Positions 1-5,070 are shown, counted from the first letter of the stretch. The stretch is 5,070 nt of DNA from an uncultured Carnobacterium sp. (GCA_937923125.1 CALALK010000167.1:1-5070), one strand, 5' to 3'. Notes: generated by a model not told the origin, from the sequence alone. Made by a program: numbers and translations.

Positions 1-681
1 GTACAATTGATTATAAATCAAGCCGTCTTTAATGAAAAGAACGCGTTTGGCACGACTTGCGGCAACTGTACTGTGTGTTACCATTAAAATCGTTTGTCCA
101 TTTTGATTGATTTTATCGAATAAGTCTAATGTATTGCTGGCTGATTTTGAGTCCAACGCCCCTGTTGGTTCATCGGCTAAGAGTAAGCTTGGGTCTGTAA
201 TCATCGCACGGCCGATTGCCACACGTTGTTGTTGACCTCCAGATAATTCATATGGATATTTCTTCAATAAGTCCTCAATGCCTAACATTTCAGCGATTGG
301 TTGAACTTTCTTTTCCATTTCGTCGATTGGACGACGTGCTAACACAAGTGGCAATACCATATTGTCATACACGGATAATGTTTCTAATAAGTTGAAGTCT
401 TGGAATACGAACCCTAAGTGGTCACGACGGAATTCCGTTAATACTTTATCTGAAATCTTTTGAATGTCTTCTCCGTTTAGAAGCACGGTTCCATCTGTTG
501 GACGGTCTAGTGTCGCTAAAATATTTAATAGCGTTGTTTTACCAGAACCAGATTCCCCCATGACTGCCACATATTCGCCTTCTTCTACTGAGAAGTTAAT
601 ATCTTTTAACGCAGTCACTTCAGCGGCTCCAAAACGTGTTTGATAAACTTTTTGTACGTGTTGTACATCTAATAATGTCAT
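1..681 (-). CDS. BceA-type ABC transporter ATP-binding protein, partial (C-terminus off left edge)
   Basis: Cytoplasmic ATPase subunit of a BceAB-type ABC transporter, a family that removes or senses cell-envelope antibiotics such as bacitracin and peptide antimicrobials. The frame is open from an ATG at 681 to base 1, giving 227 residues of a family usually near 250, so only a short C-terminal tail is missing. All nucleotide-binding motifs are present: Walker A GESGSGKT (42-49), Q-loop Gln93 in FVFQD, signature LSGGQQQR (146-153), Walker B LLLADE (166-171), D-loop ALDS (175-178) and H-switch His203. The end, with ADEPTGALDSKSAS and then VLFIKDGLIYNQLY, resembles BceA/YxdL/VraF more than LolD or MacB. 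A ribosome binding site AAGGGTG (694-688) lies 6 nt before the start. The large FtsX-fold permease (BceB) would be expected next, beyond base 1; this is inference. The substrate cannot be told from the ATPase. Confidence 0.9.
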   Translation of the reverse strand, partial: MTLLDVQHVQKVYQTRFGAAEVTALKDINFSVEEGEYVAVMGESGSGKTTLLNILATLDRPTDGTVLLNGEDIQKISDKVLTEFRRDHLGFVFQDFNLLETLSVYDNMVLPLVLARRPIDEMEKKVQPIAEMLGIEDLLKKYPYELSGGQQQRVAIGRAMITDPSLLLADEPTGALDSKSASNTLDLFDKINQNGQTILMVTHSTVAASRAKRVLFIKDGLIYNQLY

Positions 682-715
682 TGTTGTCACCCTTCATTTG
701 TTAATAGATACCCAT

Positions 716-744
716 AGTATACCGTAAATGATGAAAAATTACAT
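716..744 (-). promoter_or_regulatory. Possible promoter of the BceA-type gene
   Basis: On the minus strand TATACT (721-716) is a good -10 box. It would give a start near 709 and a leader of about 28 nt. At a 17-nt spacing the -35 position reads ATGTAA (744-739), a poor match. A weak -35 fits a promoter that needs an activator, as BceRS-controlled genes do, but I see no convincing BceR-type inverted repeat upstream. The only symmetry is GATG-N8-CATC on the minus strand within the spacer and -35 region. Confidence 0.45.
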
Positions 745-792
745 CGTATTCTATAATCTTTCCAATCTAGAGAGCTTGTTTGCGTAAAAAAG

Positions 793-838
793 AATCCGAA
801 CGGCTCATCTGGAACTATTTTTAAGCAAAATCCGAACG
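793..838. repeat. Pair of 10-bp direct repeats AATCCGAACG
   Basis: AATCCGAACG occurs at 793-802 and again at 829-838, with a period of 36 bp. The first copy is preceded by an A-run and the second by AAGCAA. On the minus strand each reads CGTTCGGATT followed by T-rich sequence. The copies are not inverted, so they do not form a hairpin with each other. Function is unknown; a paired operator or a degraded intergenic repeat are both possible. Confidence 0.55.
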
Positions 839-888
839 ATGTGTGGTTTTAAATCTGTTTTAAGTTATATAATTCATGAATAACGAAC

Positions 889-905
889 TATAATTAAAAA
901 TTATA
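889..905. repeat. AT-rich palindrome upstream of the T-box promoter
   Basis: TATAATT-AAA-AATTATA is a perfect 7-bp inverted repeat with a 3-bp centre, ending 21 bp before the putative -35 box at 927. It could be an operator or could act as an AT-rich UP element for the promoter. Perfect AT palindromes also arise by chance in AT-rich spacers, so the functional call is weak. Confidence 0.4.
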
Positions 906-926
906 ACCAAAAGTATGTTTTTAAGA

Positions 927-955
927 TTGACTTTTCACAAACTATCCAGTATCCT
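927..955 (+). promoter_or_regulatory. Promoter of the luxS-metQ-mtnN operon
   Basis: A -35 box TTGACT (927-932, 5 of 6 to consensus) is followed after exactly 17 bp by TATCCT (950-955, 4 of 6). The predicted transcription start near 961-963 lies just before the first helix of the T-box leader, which supports the call independently. An alternative -10 at 955-960 would need a 22-bp spacer and is less likely. Confidence 0.7.
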
Positions 956-1156
956 ATCTATATAACATATCGAAACGCAATGAAAAGAAGAGTAAAAAAT
1001 AAAACTTCATAGAGAGCTTACGGTTGGTGCGAGTAAGCAAGTCGTTATTTTTGAACATGATCTTTGAGCAGATTGTCCGAAATCTTAAGACAATCCGGGT
1101 ACTCCCGTTATCAATCATCCGTCTATGCGGAAAGGTCTTCTCCCCCGAAGGCGAAC

Positions 1157-1188
1157 AAAGGTGGTACCACGACTGCAACTCGTCCTTT
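1157..1188 (+). promoter_or_regulatory. T-box antiterminator helix
   Basis: AAAGG (1157-1161) pairs with CCTTT (1184-1188). A 7-nt bulge TGGTACC (1162-1168) holds the tRNA-binding bases, and ACGA (1169-1172) pairs with TCGT (1180-1183) around a short loop. This is the standard T-box antiterminator shape. Its 3' arm uses bases 1180-1188, which are also needed by the terminator, so the two folds exclude each other. Confidence 0.9.
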
Positions 1189-1217
1189 TAGCAAGCGCTA
1201 GAAGTGCGGGCTTTTTT
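1179..1217 (+). terminator. T-box conditional intrinsic terminator
   Basis: CTTTTAGC (1185-1192) pairs with GCTAGAAG (1197-1204) around the loop AAGC, with one wobble pair. After a single C-T mismatch the stem continues as CTCGT (1179-1183) with GCGGG (1206-1210), again with G-U pairs. A run of six T (1212-1217) follows. The hairpin ends 38 bases before the luxS start and should form when tRNA-Met is charged. Confidence 0.92.
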
Positions 1218-1255
1218 ATTTTCGTTTCATGAAACTTACTTAGGAGGAAATCAAC

Positions 1256-1729
1256 ATGGCTGAAGTAGAAAGCTTTACACTAGACCATAACAAGGTGATT
1301 GCACCTTACGTTCGCTTAATCGCAAACGAACATGGTAAGAAAGGAGACGTCATCTCTAACTTTGACATCCGTTTCTTACAACCGAATAAACAAGAAATGC
1401 CAACAGGTGTCGTTCATACATTCGAGCACTTATTAGCAGATTTACTACGCGATCGCTTGGAAGGAATCATCGACATCTCTCCATTTGGATGCCGTACTGG
1501 TTTCCATTTAATCCTTTGGGAAGAACGTTCTCCTGAAGATATTGCACGCGCATTAAAATCAACACTTGAAGAAATCGTCGAAAAGATTCAATTCGAAGAT
1601 ATCCAAGGCGTCTCTGCCGTACAATGCGGAAACTACCGTGACCATTCATTATTCGGCGCGAAAGAATACGCCAAACAAGTATTAGAACAAGGCATCAGCA
1701 TTGACCCATTCGTTCGCAAAGTTATTTAA
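1256..1729 (+). CDS. luxS: S-ribosylhomocysteine lyase (AI-2 synthase) LuxS
   Basis: Cytoplasmic metalloenzyme that cleaves S-ribosylhomocysteine to homocysteine and 4,5-dihydroxy-2,3-pentanedione, the precursor of the AI-2 signal. It recycles S-adenosylhomocysteine in the activated methyl cycle. The 157-residue length is normal for the family. Metal ligands are visible as HTFEH (His54, Glu57, His58) and Cys124 in [10 protein letters not shown]. The catalytic cysteine motif FGCRTGF carries Cys79, and FDIRF (Arg39) matches the substrate-side arginine region. The start is set by AGGAGG (1243-1248), 7 nt upstream of ATG 1256. It is the first gene behind the methionine T-box and is followed after 54 nt by the metQ-type gene. 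No internal promoter or terminator is evident in that gap. The substrate is supplied by MtnN, two genes downstream. The protein appears complete and has every residue needed for activity. Confidence 0.98.
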   Translation: MAEVESFTLDHNKVIAPYVRLIANEHGKKGDVISNFDIRFLQPNKQEMPTGVVHTFEHLLADLLRDRLEGIIDISPFGCRTGFHLILWEERSPEDIARALKSTLEEIVEKIQFEDIQGVSAVQCGNYRDHSLFGAKEYAKQVLEQGISIDPFVRKVI

Positions 1730-1783
1730 TCCATCGTTATTCAGTAAGAAACAGTAGACACCTAGACTGGAGGAAACCCCTAT

Positions 1784-2668
1784 ATGAAATTAAAAACTAT
1801 CGCTAAATCCCTAATCGCCCTTTCTGCTGCATTCGTCTTAGGCGCTTGCGGTAACAACGCTTCAAGTTCACAAAGCTCACAAAGTTCGAAAGCATCTGAG
1901 TCAGAACTTAAAACAGTCAAAATCGCTTCTGTCGGCTCTGACGCTGACATCTGGAGATACATCGCTGAGTCTGAACAAGCGAAAAAAGCAGGCCTAAAAA
2001 TCGAAGTACAAGAAATTAACGGCGGTGTGCCATTAAACGAAAGTGTGGCAGACGGAACTGTGGATGCCAACGCCTTCCAATCAATCGGCTACTTAAAAGG
2101 ATTTAACGAAGCCAACGCAAACAAACTCGTTCCAGTTGGCACTACGTATATTGAACCAATGGGGCTTTACTCTAAAAAGGTAAAATCACTAAACGACCTA
2201 CCAAACGGTGCGAAAGTGGCTTTACCAGATAACCCATATAACACGACTCGTGCGCTACGCTTATTAGAAAGCGCTGGTTTAATCAAACTAGCCAGTGACT
2301 TCAAAGACGGCACTGGTACTCCAAGCGACATCGTAGAAAACAAGAAAAACCTTGAATTCCTACTGATCGATGACACTACAAGCGTACGTGTATTAGACGA
2401 CACTGATTTAATCGCTATCGGAAACACAATCGCCCTTGAAGGTGGTTTAAACGTATTAAAAGACTCTCTTTTCTATGAAAAAGCAGACAAATCTACGATC
2501 ACAAGTATCAACGTGATTGCCGTGAAAGCAGAAAATGCCGATAAAGAAGAATACAAAAAATTAGTGGACCTCTATCACGACCCAGAAATCCAAAAATTCA
2601 TTTCTGACAAGTTCGCAGGAACAAAAGTGGAAGTGAAGAAACCTATCTCTGAAGTGTGGGGTAAATAA
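1784..2668 (+). CDS. metQ: MetQ/NlpA-family substrate-binding lipoprotein, probable methionine uptake
   Basis: Membrane-anchored binding protein that delivers methionine or a related compound to a MetNI-type ABC importer. A lipoprotein signal (KLK positive start, hydrophobic 9-19) ends in lipobox LGAC, with Cys22 as the lipidated residue. A Ser/Gln-rich tether (27-40) and the mature NlpA fold follow, total 294 residues, normal for the family. Family-like stretches are VKIAS near 45, GLYSKKVKSLNDLP (127-140), DNPYNTTRAL (149-158, with Arg156) and the IGN (Asn214) and SIN (Asn243) positions. The usual FQHxPYL ligand motif reads FQSIGYL (98-104), so specificity may be shifted. TGGAGG (1768-1773) precedes ATG 1784 by 10 nt. 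No metN or metI lies beside it, so partners must be encoded elsewhere. The T-box context supports a methionine role. The stop is 3 nt before mtnN. Confidence 0.9.
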   Translation: MKLKTIAKSLIALSAAFVLGACGNNASSSQSSQSSKASESELKTVKIASVGSDADIWRYIAESEQAKKAGLKIEVQEINGGVPLNESVADGTVDANAFQSIGYLKGFNEANANKLVPVGTTYIEPMGLYSKKVKSLNDLPNGAKVALPDNPYNTTRALRLLESAGLIKLASDFKDGTGTPSDIVENKKNLEFLLIDDTTSVRVLDDTDLIAIGNTIALEGGLNVLKDSLFYEKADKSTITSINVIAVKAENADKEEYKKLVDLYHDPEIQKFISDKFAGTKVEVKKPISEVWGK

Positions 2669-2671
2669 TTC

Positions 2672-3364
2672 ATGAAGATTGCTATCGTTGCAGCGATGAA
2701 AGAAGAGTTGCATCCATTCGAGGAGCATTTTGCACCAGGAAAAGTAGTCTTTGAAAAAGGGCCTATCCGACTCCTAGAAGTACACGAGAACTTATATCTT
2801 GTACAGTCAGGCATCGGAAAAGCCAATGCCGCTGCCGCTGCTGCATGGTTATGCGACAAAATTCATCCTGACATCATTATTAATACCGGAACAACAGGAA
2901 GCTTTAATCCAGCATTCGACTTGGCCGATGTCATCGTTTCTACAAAATTCGCCTATAGCGACGTAGATGCAACTGGCTTCGACTACGCCTGGGGACAAGT
3001 CCCTCAGATGCCAGCCGACTATCCTGTAGATGCTTATTTACACGGAAAAATTGTCGAACTTCTGCGCGAAAAAGTGAGTGGATTTAACATTCAAACCGGC
3101 TTTATCGCAACCAGTGACTCGTTTATGAGTTCGGTCGATGCCGTTAGTACGATTCGCGAAAAATTACCAGACATCGTCGCTAGCGATATGGAAGCTGCTC
3201 CCATTGCACAAGTGGCTAGCTTCTATAACGTACCCGTACTGAACGTGCGTGGCGTGAGCGACCATGTGGGTGGAGATGCCCCTGATACTTTCGAGGAAAC
3301 ACTCGAAAAAGCATCTCAAAACGCATTCGAAGCAGTGCGTATTATCGTTGAACATTTCCTATAA
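2672..3364 (+). CDS. mtnN: 5'-methylthioadenosine/S-adenosylhomocysteine nucleosidase
   Basis: Cytoplasmic nucleosidase (Pfs, MTAN) that hydrolyses S-adenosylhomocysteine to adenine and S-ribosylhomocysteine, the substrate of LuxS. It also acts on methylthioadenosine and 5'-deoxyadenosine. At 230 residues it has the typical length. Key residues fall at the same numbers as in the E. coli enzyme: Glu12 (AAMKEEL), Met173-Glu174 (SDMEAAP) and catalytic Asp197 (GVSDH). The SGIGKANAAAAAAW block (46-59) is typical. The glycine-rich turn usually read NTGSAGG is NTGTTGS here (71-77), a mild departure. The start follows the metQ stop after only 3 nt, and the upstream GTGTGGGG is a weak ribosome binding site, so translational coupling to metQ is likely. 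It is the last gene of the T-box operon, and a strong terminator begins 28 nt after the stop. Confidence 0.96.
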   Translation: MKIAIVAAMKEELHPFEEHFAPGKVVFEKGPIRLLEVHENLYLVQSGIGKANAAAAAAWLCDKIHPDIIINTGTTGSFNPAFDLADVIVSTKFAYSDVDATGFDYAWGQVPQMPADYPVDAYLHGKIVELLREKVSGFNIQTGFIATSDSFMSSVDAVSTIREKLPDIVASDMEAAPIAQVASFYNVPVLNVRGVSDHVGGDAPDTFEETLEKASQNAFEAVRIIVEHFL

Positions 3365-3391
3365 ATCTCCCTAGATTTACGCAACCGCTAA

Positions 3392-3447
3392 ACACAAAAA
3401 GGAGCACAGGCTTGTCGCCTCGCTCCTTTTTGTGTGTTCTTTTTCTT
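3392..3447 (+). terminator. Rho-independent terminator of the luxS-metQ-mtnN operon
   Basis: A perfect 14-bp stem, ACACAAAAAGGAGC (3392-3405) with its complement at 3422-3435, encloses a 16-nt loop that itself holds AGGC/GCCT (3408-3411/3417-3420). A T-rich tail (3437-3447) follows on the plus strand. The A-run on the 5' arm gives a T-run on the other strand, so it may also stop minus-strand read-through. Confidence 0.93.
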
Positions 3448-3462
3448 ACTATTCGGTGATAC

Positions 3463-3544
3463 AAAAAAGAATCAGTGGTTTGAAAGAGTGCGAGGCCCTC
3501 ACCGGTGCCCCACTATGACTCTTTCAATAACAAACTGATTCTTT
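3463..3544 (-). terminator. Compound inverted repeat, probable terminator of the minus-strand panE-like unit
   Basis: The outer arms AAAGAATCAGT (3466-3476) and ACTGATTCTTT (3534-3544) pair over 11 bp. The inner arms TTGAAAGAGT (3480-3489) and ACTCTTTCAA (3518-3527) pair over 10 bp. The 28-nt centre (3490-3517) is GC-rich and contains the palindrome CACCGGTG (3500-3507). On the minus strand the stem is followed by six T (3468-3463), 25-106 nt past the panE-like stop, as for an intrinsic terminator. The two-tier stem and GC-rich centre are larger than termination needs, so it may also be a small dispersed element or structured RNA. Confidence 0.75.
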
Positions 3545-3568
3545 AAATTGTTCTTTTATATTGCGGTA

Positions 3569-4495
3569 TTATTTAACTTTCAAAATATCTTCTTTTGCAT
3601 GAATCAATTCTGTAATCAACTTACAATAAGGAGTTGGAATACCGTACTCTTCCCCTTTTCTTGCAATAAATCCATTCAAGAAGTCCACTTCAGTAAAGCG
3701 GTGGTTTTGGATTAAATCTTGGTGCATTGAAGGATAGTGTCCACGAACTTTATTAGAAGCATTGTACACATACTCTTTCATCGCCACTGGATCTAGATGC
3801 ACGCCTTCTTTTTCCGCAACGGCTACAAACTCACTAATCACTTGCGTAATAATCGCTTCTGCCGTTGATGTATCGAATACTTCTCCGATGTTTGCATCTA
3901 AGATTGCACATGTTGCGTTCATCGTACCGTTCACGCACGCCTTACGCCATGTTGAGAAATGAACGTCTTCGCTGTAGCTTGCGTTCAAGCCCGCTTTGTC
4001 CATAACTTCTACTAATTCTTTAGCAATCGCTACACCACTTGGGTCCGCCGCTTGCATTTCTACCGTACCAGTTCCGCCAAGACGCGCTACCCCTGGTTCG
4101 ATAAGTCCGGCTGTCCAAATCGTTACCCCCATAATAATGTTTTTACGAGGAACATATTTCGCCATTGTGTCTTCATGTCCTAAGCCGTTTAACAGGCAAA
4201 GCACTTTCGTATCTTCGTGGATAATTGGTTTAATCTTTTCTAGCATTTCGCCTAATTTCATAGACTTCGTAAATGCAATTACCACATCTACTTCTTCTGT
4301 TGCTTCTTCTGGACGAATAATCTTGATGTCGATGGTATCTGTTTGGTCGCCATTAACGACTTTCAATCCATTCTTTTGAATCGCTTCGATGTGCGCTGGC
4401 CATTCGTCGATCAGCGTCACCTCTTGCCCTGTTTTTGTTAACATGTACCCGAAACGGCACCCCATTGCTCCTGCTCCTGCAATTGCGATTTTCAT
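3569..4495 (-). CDS. Ketopantoate reductase family (PanE/ApbA) oxidoreductase
   Basis: Probable NADPH-dependent 2-dehydropantoate 2-reductase of pantothenate and CoA synthesis, or a relative acting on another 2-oxo acid. Read from ATG 4495 it has 308 residues, normal for the family. An N-terminal Rossmann fold opens with GAGAMG (7-12). LLNGLG (102-107) matches the usual QNGLG motif. The C-terminal helical domain has the catalytic lysine Lys185 in WRKACVN, Asn189 and Asn193, then SMHQD (256-260) and the TEVDFLNG block with conserved Glu269. The start at 4495 is preferred over an in-frame ATG at 4513 because AAAAGGAGAG lies just upstream of 4495, while nothing similar precedes 4513. It follows the PTS-like gene in the same direction, so the two are probably cotranscribed. 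That partner makes the true substrate less certain, so I assign no symbol. Confidence 0.88.
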   Translation of the reverse strand: MKIAIAGAGAMGCRFGYMLTKTGQEVTLIDEWPAHIEAIQKNGLKVVNGDQTDTIDIKIIRPEEATEEVDVVIAFTKSMKLGEMLEKIKPIIHEDTKVLCLLNGLGHEDTMAKYVPRKNIIMGVTIWTAGLIEPGVARLGGTGTVEMQAADPSGVAIAKELVEVMDKAGLNASYSEDVHFSTWRKACVNGTMNATCAILDANIGEVFDTSTAEAIITQVISEFVAVAEKEGVHLDPVAMKEYVYNASNKVRGHYPSMHQDLIQNHRFTEVDFLNGFIARKGEEYGIPTPYCKLITELIHAKEDILKVK

Positions 4496-4500
4496 ATTGA

Positions 4501-4510
4501 CTCTCCTTTT
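4501..4510 (-). promoter_or_regulatory. Ribosome binding site deciding the panE-like start
   Basis: On the minus strand AAAAGGAGAG (4510-4501) sits 5 nt before ATG 4495. It overlaps the first codons of the longer reading frame that begins at ATG 4513, where the upstream TAA stop and the ATG share one base (TAATG). The site therefore favours the shorter protein. Confidence 0.8.
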
Positions 4511-4512
4511 CA

Positions 4513-5070
4513 TTAGACCGTTAATTTATAATCTTCTGGTTGAATCCATTTTAACACTTTTTCAAATAAATGAACGAATACGATGTTTAATGCGATTGGC
4601 GCAACGACGAAAATAAGCGCCACAATAATGATATTCATCGCACTCCAGCCGCCCTCTGCTAAGTTCAACGCATTGATTGGCCCTACTAATCCGCTGAAAC
4701 CGAACCCTGCACTTTGAGGAGTTCCTTGGATGTTCAATAAAGCGGCTAATACCCCAAGAACAGCAGAGGTACACATCATTGGCAATAAGATTTTTGGTTT
4801 TGCTAAAACATTCGCCATGGACATTTTTGGAGAACCGATGAAATGCGCAATCGCAGTTCCTTTTGGATTCACTTTCCATCCCGCAATCGCAAGACCGAAC
4901 CCAGCCGCACAGATACCAAGGTTTGCTGCCCCTGAACCTACACCGCTAAGACTAATCGCAACGGCAATCCCTACTGTTGTAAACGGAGAAACGATTAACA
5001 TACAGAAAATAACGGCTAATAATAAACACATAATAACTGGTTGTAATGATAATAGCGTTCCGATTCCTTG
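4513..5070 (-). CDS. PTS_EIIC_2 / PfoR-like membrane protein, partial (N-terminus off right edge)
   Basis: Integral membrane protein resembling the PTS EIIC type 2 domain family that includes the putative regulator PfoR. The frame is open from base 5070 to the TAA at 4515-4513, giving 185 C-terminal residues. Visible features are long hydrophobic segments rich in Gly, Ala and Ile and the family-like stretches SLSGVGSGAANLGICAAGFG, HFIGSPKMSMANVLAKPKI and NIQGTPQSAGFGFSGL. A further hydrophobic helix (IIIVALIFVVAPIALNIVFV) and a short charged tail end the protein. An internal ATG at 5031 has no ribosome binding site and lies within the continuous family match, so it is not the start. The stop overlaps an ATG in the next gene by one base, which suggests an operon with the panE-like gene. 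Substrate is unknown; members of this family often lack EIIA and EIIB partners and may be permeases outside the PTS. Confidence 0.82.
   Translation of the reverse strand, partial: QGIGTLLSLQPVIMCLLLAVIFCMLIVSPFTTVGIAVAISLSGVGSGAANLGICAAGFGLAIAGWKVNPKGTAIAHFIGSPKMSMANVLAKPKILLPMMCTSAVLGVLAALLNIQGTPQSAGFGFSGLVGPINALNLAEGGWSAMNIIIVALIFVVAPIALNIVFVHLFEKVLKWIQPEDYKLTV

Larger units (their letters stand above)
682..926. other. Divergent intergenic region, no gene seen
   Basis: This gap between the BceA-type gene and the T-box promoter holds no coding sequence I can support. It contains the minus-strand promoter candidate, two copies of AATCCGAACG (793-802 and 829-838), a perfect 10-bp palindrome ATTCATGAAT (872-881) and an AT-rich palindrome (889-905). 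Both strands are AT-rich past about 840. No rho-independent terminator is evident, as expected between divergent genes. Confidence 0.7.
962..1217 (+). promoter_or_regulatory. T-box riboswitch leader, methionine specifier
   Basis: This leader RNA binds a tRNA and lets transcription continue when that tRNA is uncharged. Stem I can be traced. Lower helix 984-988/1061-1065 sits under an internal loop whose 5' side ends in AGTA (991-994) and whose 3' side reads GAAC-ATG-A (1053-1060), so the specifier codon is ATG (1057-1059). Helices 995-1000/1047-1052 and 1004-1007/1039-1042 continue above it. The AGAGA motif (1011-1015) precedes the apical hairpin GCTTAC/GTAAGC (1016-1021/1033-1038), which carries GGTGCGA (1026-1032). 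Further hairpins follow at 1071-1095, 1096-1107, 1118-1131 and 1135-1152. The T-box proper, AAAGGTGGTACCACG, is at 1157-1171. Its TGGT (1162-1165) can pair with an ACCA 3' end, as expected for tRNA-Met with discriminator A. Upstream placement of methionine-cycle genes agrees. Confidence 0.96.

Noticed and set aside
793..838. CRISPR array
   Set aside because: Only two copies of a 10-bp repeat are present, with no repeat-spacer regularity and no cas genes.
954..1178. Minus-strand open frame of 74 codons
   Set aside because: It lies across the T-box leader, has no ribosome binding site, and its composition follows the structured RNA on the other strand.
1730..1783. Separate promoter or second leader before metQ
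   Set aside because: The 54-nt gap has no credible -35/-10 pair or hairpin with a T-run, only a good ribosome binding site.
1780..2070. Minus-strand open frames inside luxS, metQ and mtnN (also 1467-1649, 2167-2427, 2575-2859, 3164-3355)
   Set aside because: Each is antisense to a well-recognised gene, shows no protein family features and lacks translation signals.
4496..4513. Upstream ATG at 4513 as start of the panE-like gene
   Set aside because: It would add MKRRVN before a normal family N-terminus, has no ribosome binding site, and places the clear AGGAG inside the coding sequence.
3762..4616. Plus-strand open frames antisense to the panE-like gene and the PTS-like gene
   Set aside because: Their low-complexity Ser/Thr/Pro/Ile-rich translations are typical shadows of the minus-strand genes.
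4513..5031. Internal ATG at 5031 as start of the PTS-like gene
   Set aside because: The frame stays open to the window edge with family-like sequence, and no ribosome binding site precedes 5031.

Overview
The window looks like a chromosomal segment of a low-to-mid GC Gram-positive bacterium, most likely of the order Lactobacillales. The evidence is strong AGGAGG-type ribosome binding sites, a T-box leader responding to methionine tRNA, a BceA-type ABC ATPase, LuxS, and a PfoR-like PTS membrane protein. I cannot name the genus from the sequence alone. No IS element, CRISPR array, tRNA or rRNA is visible.

Layout. Bases 1-681 (minus) hold the N-terminal 227 residues of a BceA-family ATPase that runs off the left edge. 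Bases 682-1255 are a divergent intergenic region with the weak minus-strand promoter of that ATPase gene, a pair of 10-bp direct repeats, an AT-rich palindrome, a good plus-strand promoter (about 927-955) and a complete T-box leader. Its specifier triplet is ATG (1057-1059), and mutually exclusive antiterminator and terminator helices can be read base by base. Bases 1256-3364 (plus) are a compact three-gene operon: luxS, a metQ-type lipoprotein and mtnN (pfs), closed by a strong hairpin at 3392-3447. Bases 3463-3544 carry a second, compound hairpin that serves the convergent minus-strand unit. That unit is a PanE-family reductase (3569-4495) and, upstream of it, a PTS_EIIC_2/PfoR-like membrane protein running off the right edge (4513-5070).

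How the genes work together. MtnN cleaves S-adenosylhomocysteine to S-ribosylhomocysteine and adenine. LuxS converts S-ribosylhomocysteine to homocysteine and DPD, the AI-2 precursor. The MetQ-like lipoprotein probably captures methionine or a related compound for an ABC importer whose MetN and MetI parts are not here. The T-box would switch all three on when tRNA-Met is uncharged. Methionine salvage, uptake and AI-2 production would then be one regulated unit.

I see no clearly new biological system. The most interesting points are the T-box control of luxS and pfs together, the altered ligand motif of the partnerless MetQ, the compound inverted repeat at 3466-3544 and the unexplained repeats in 793-905.
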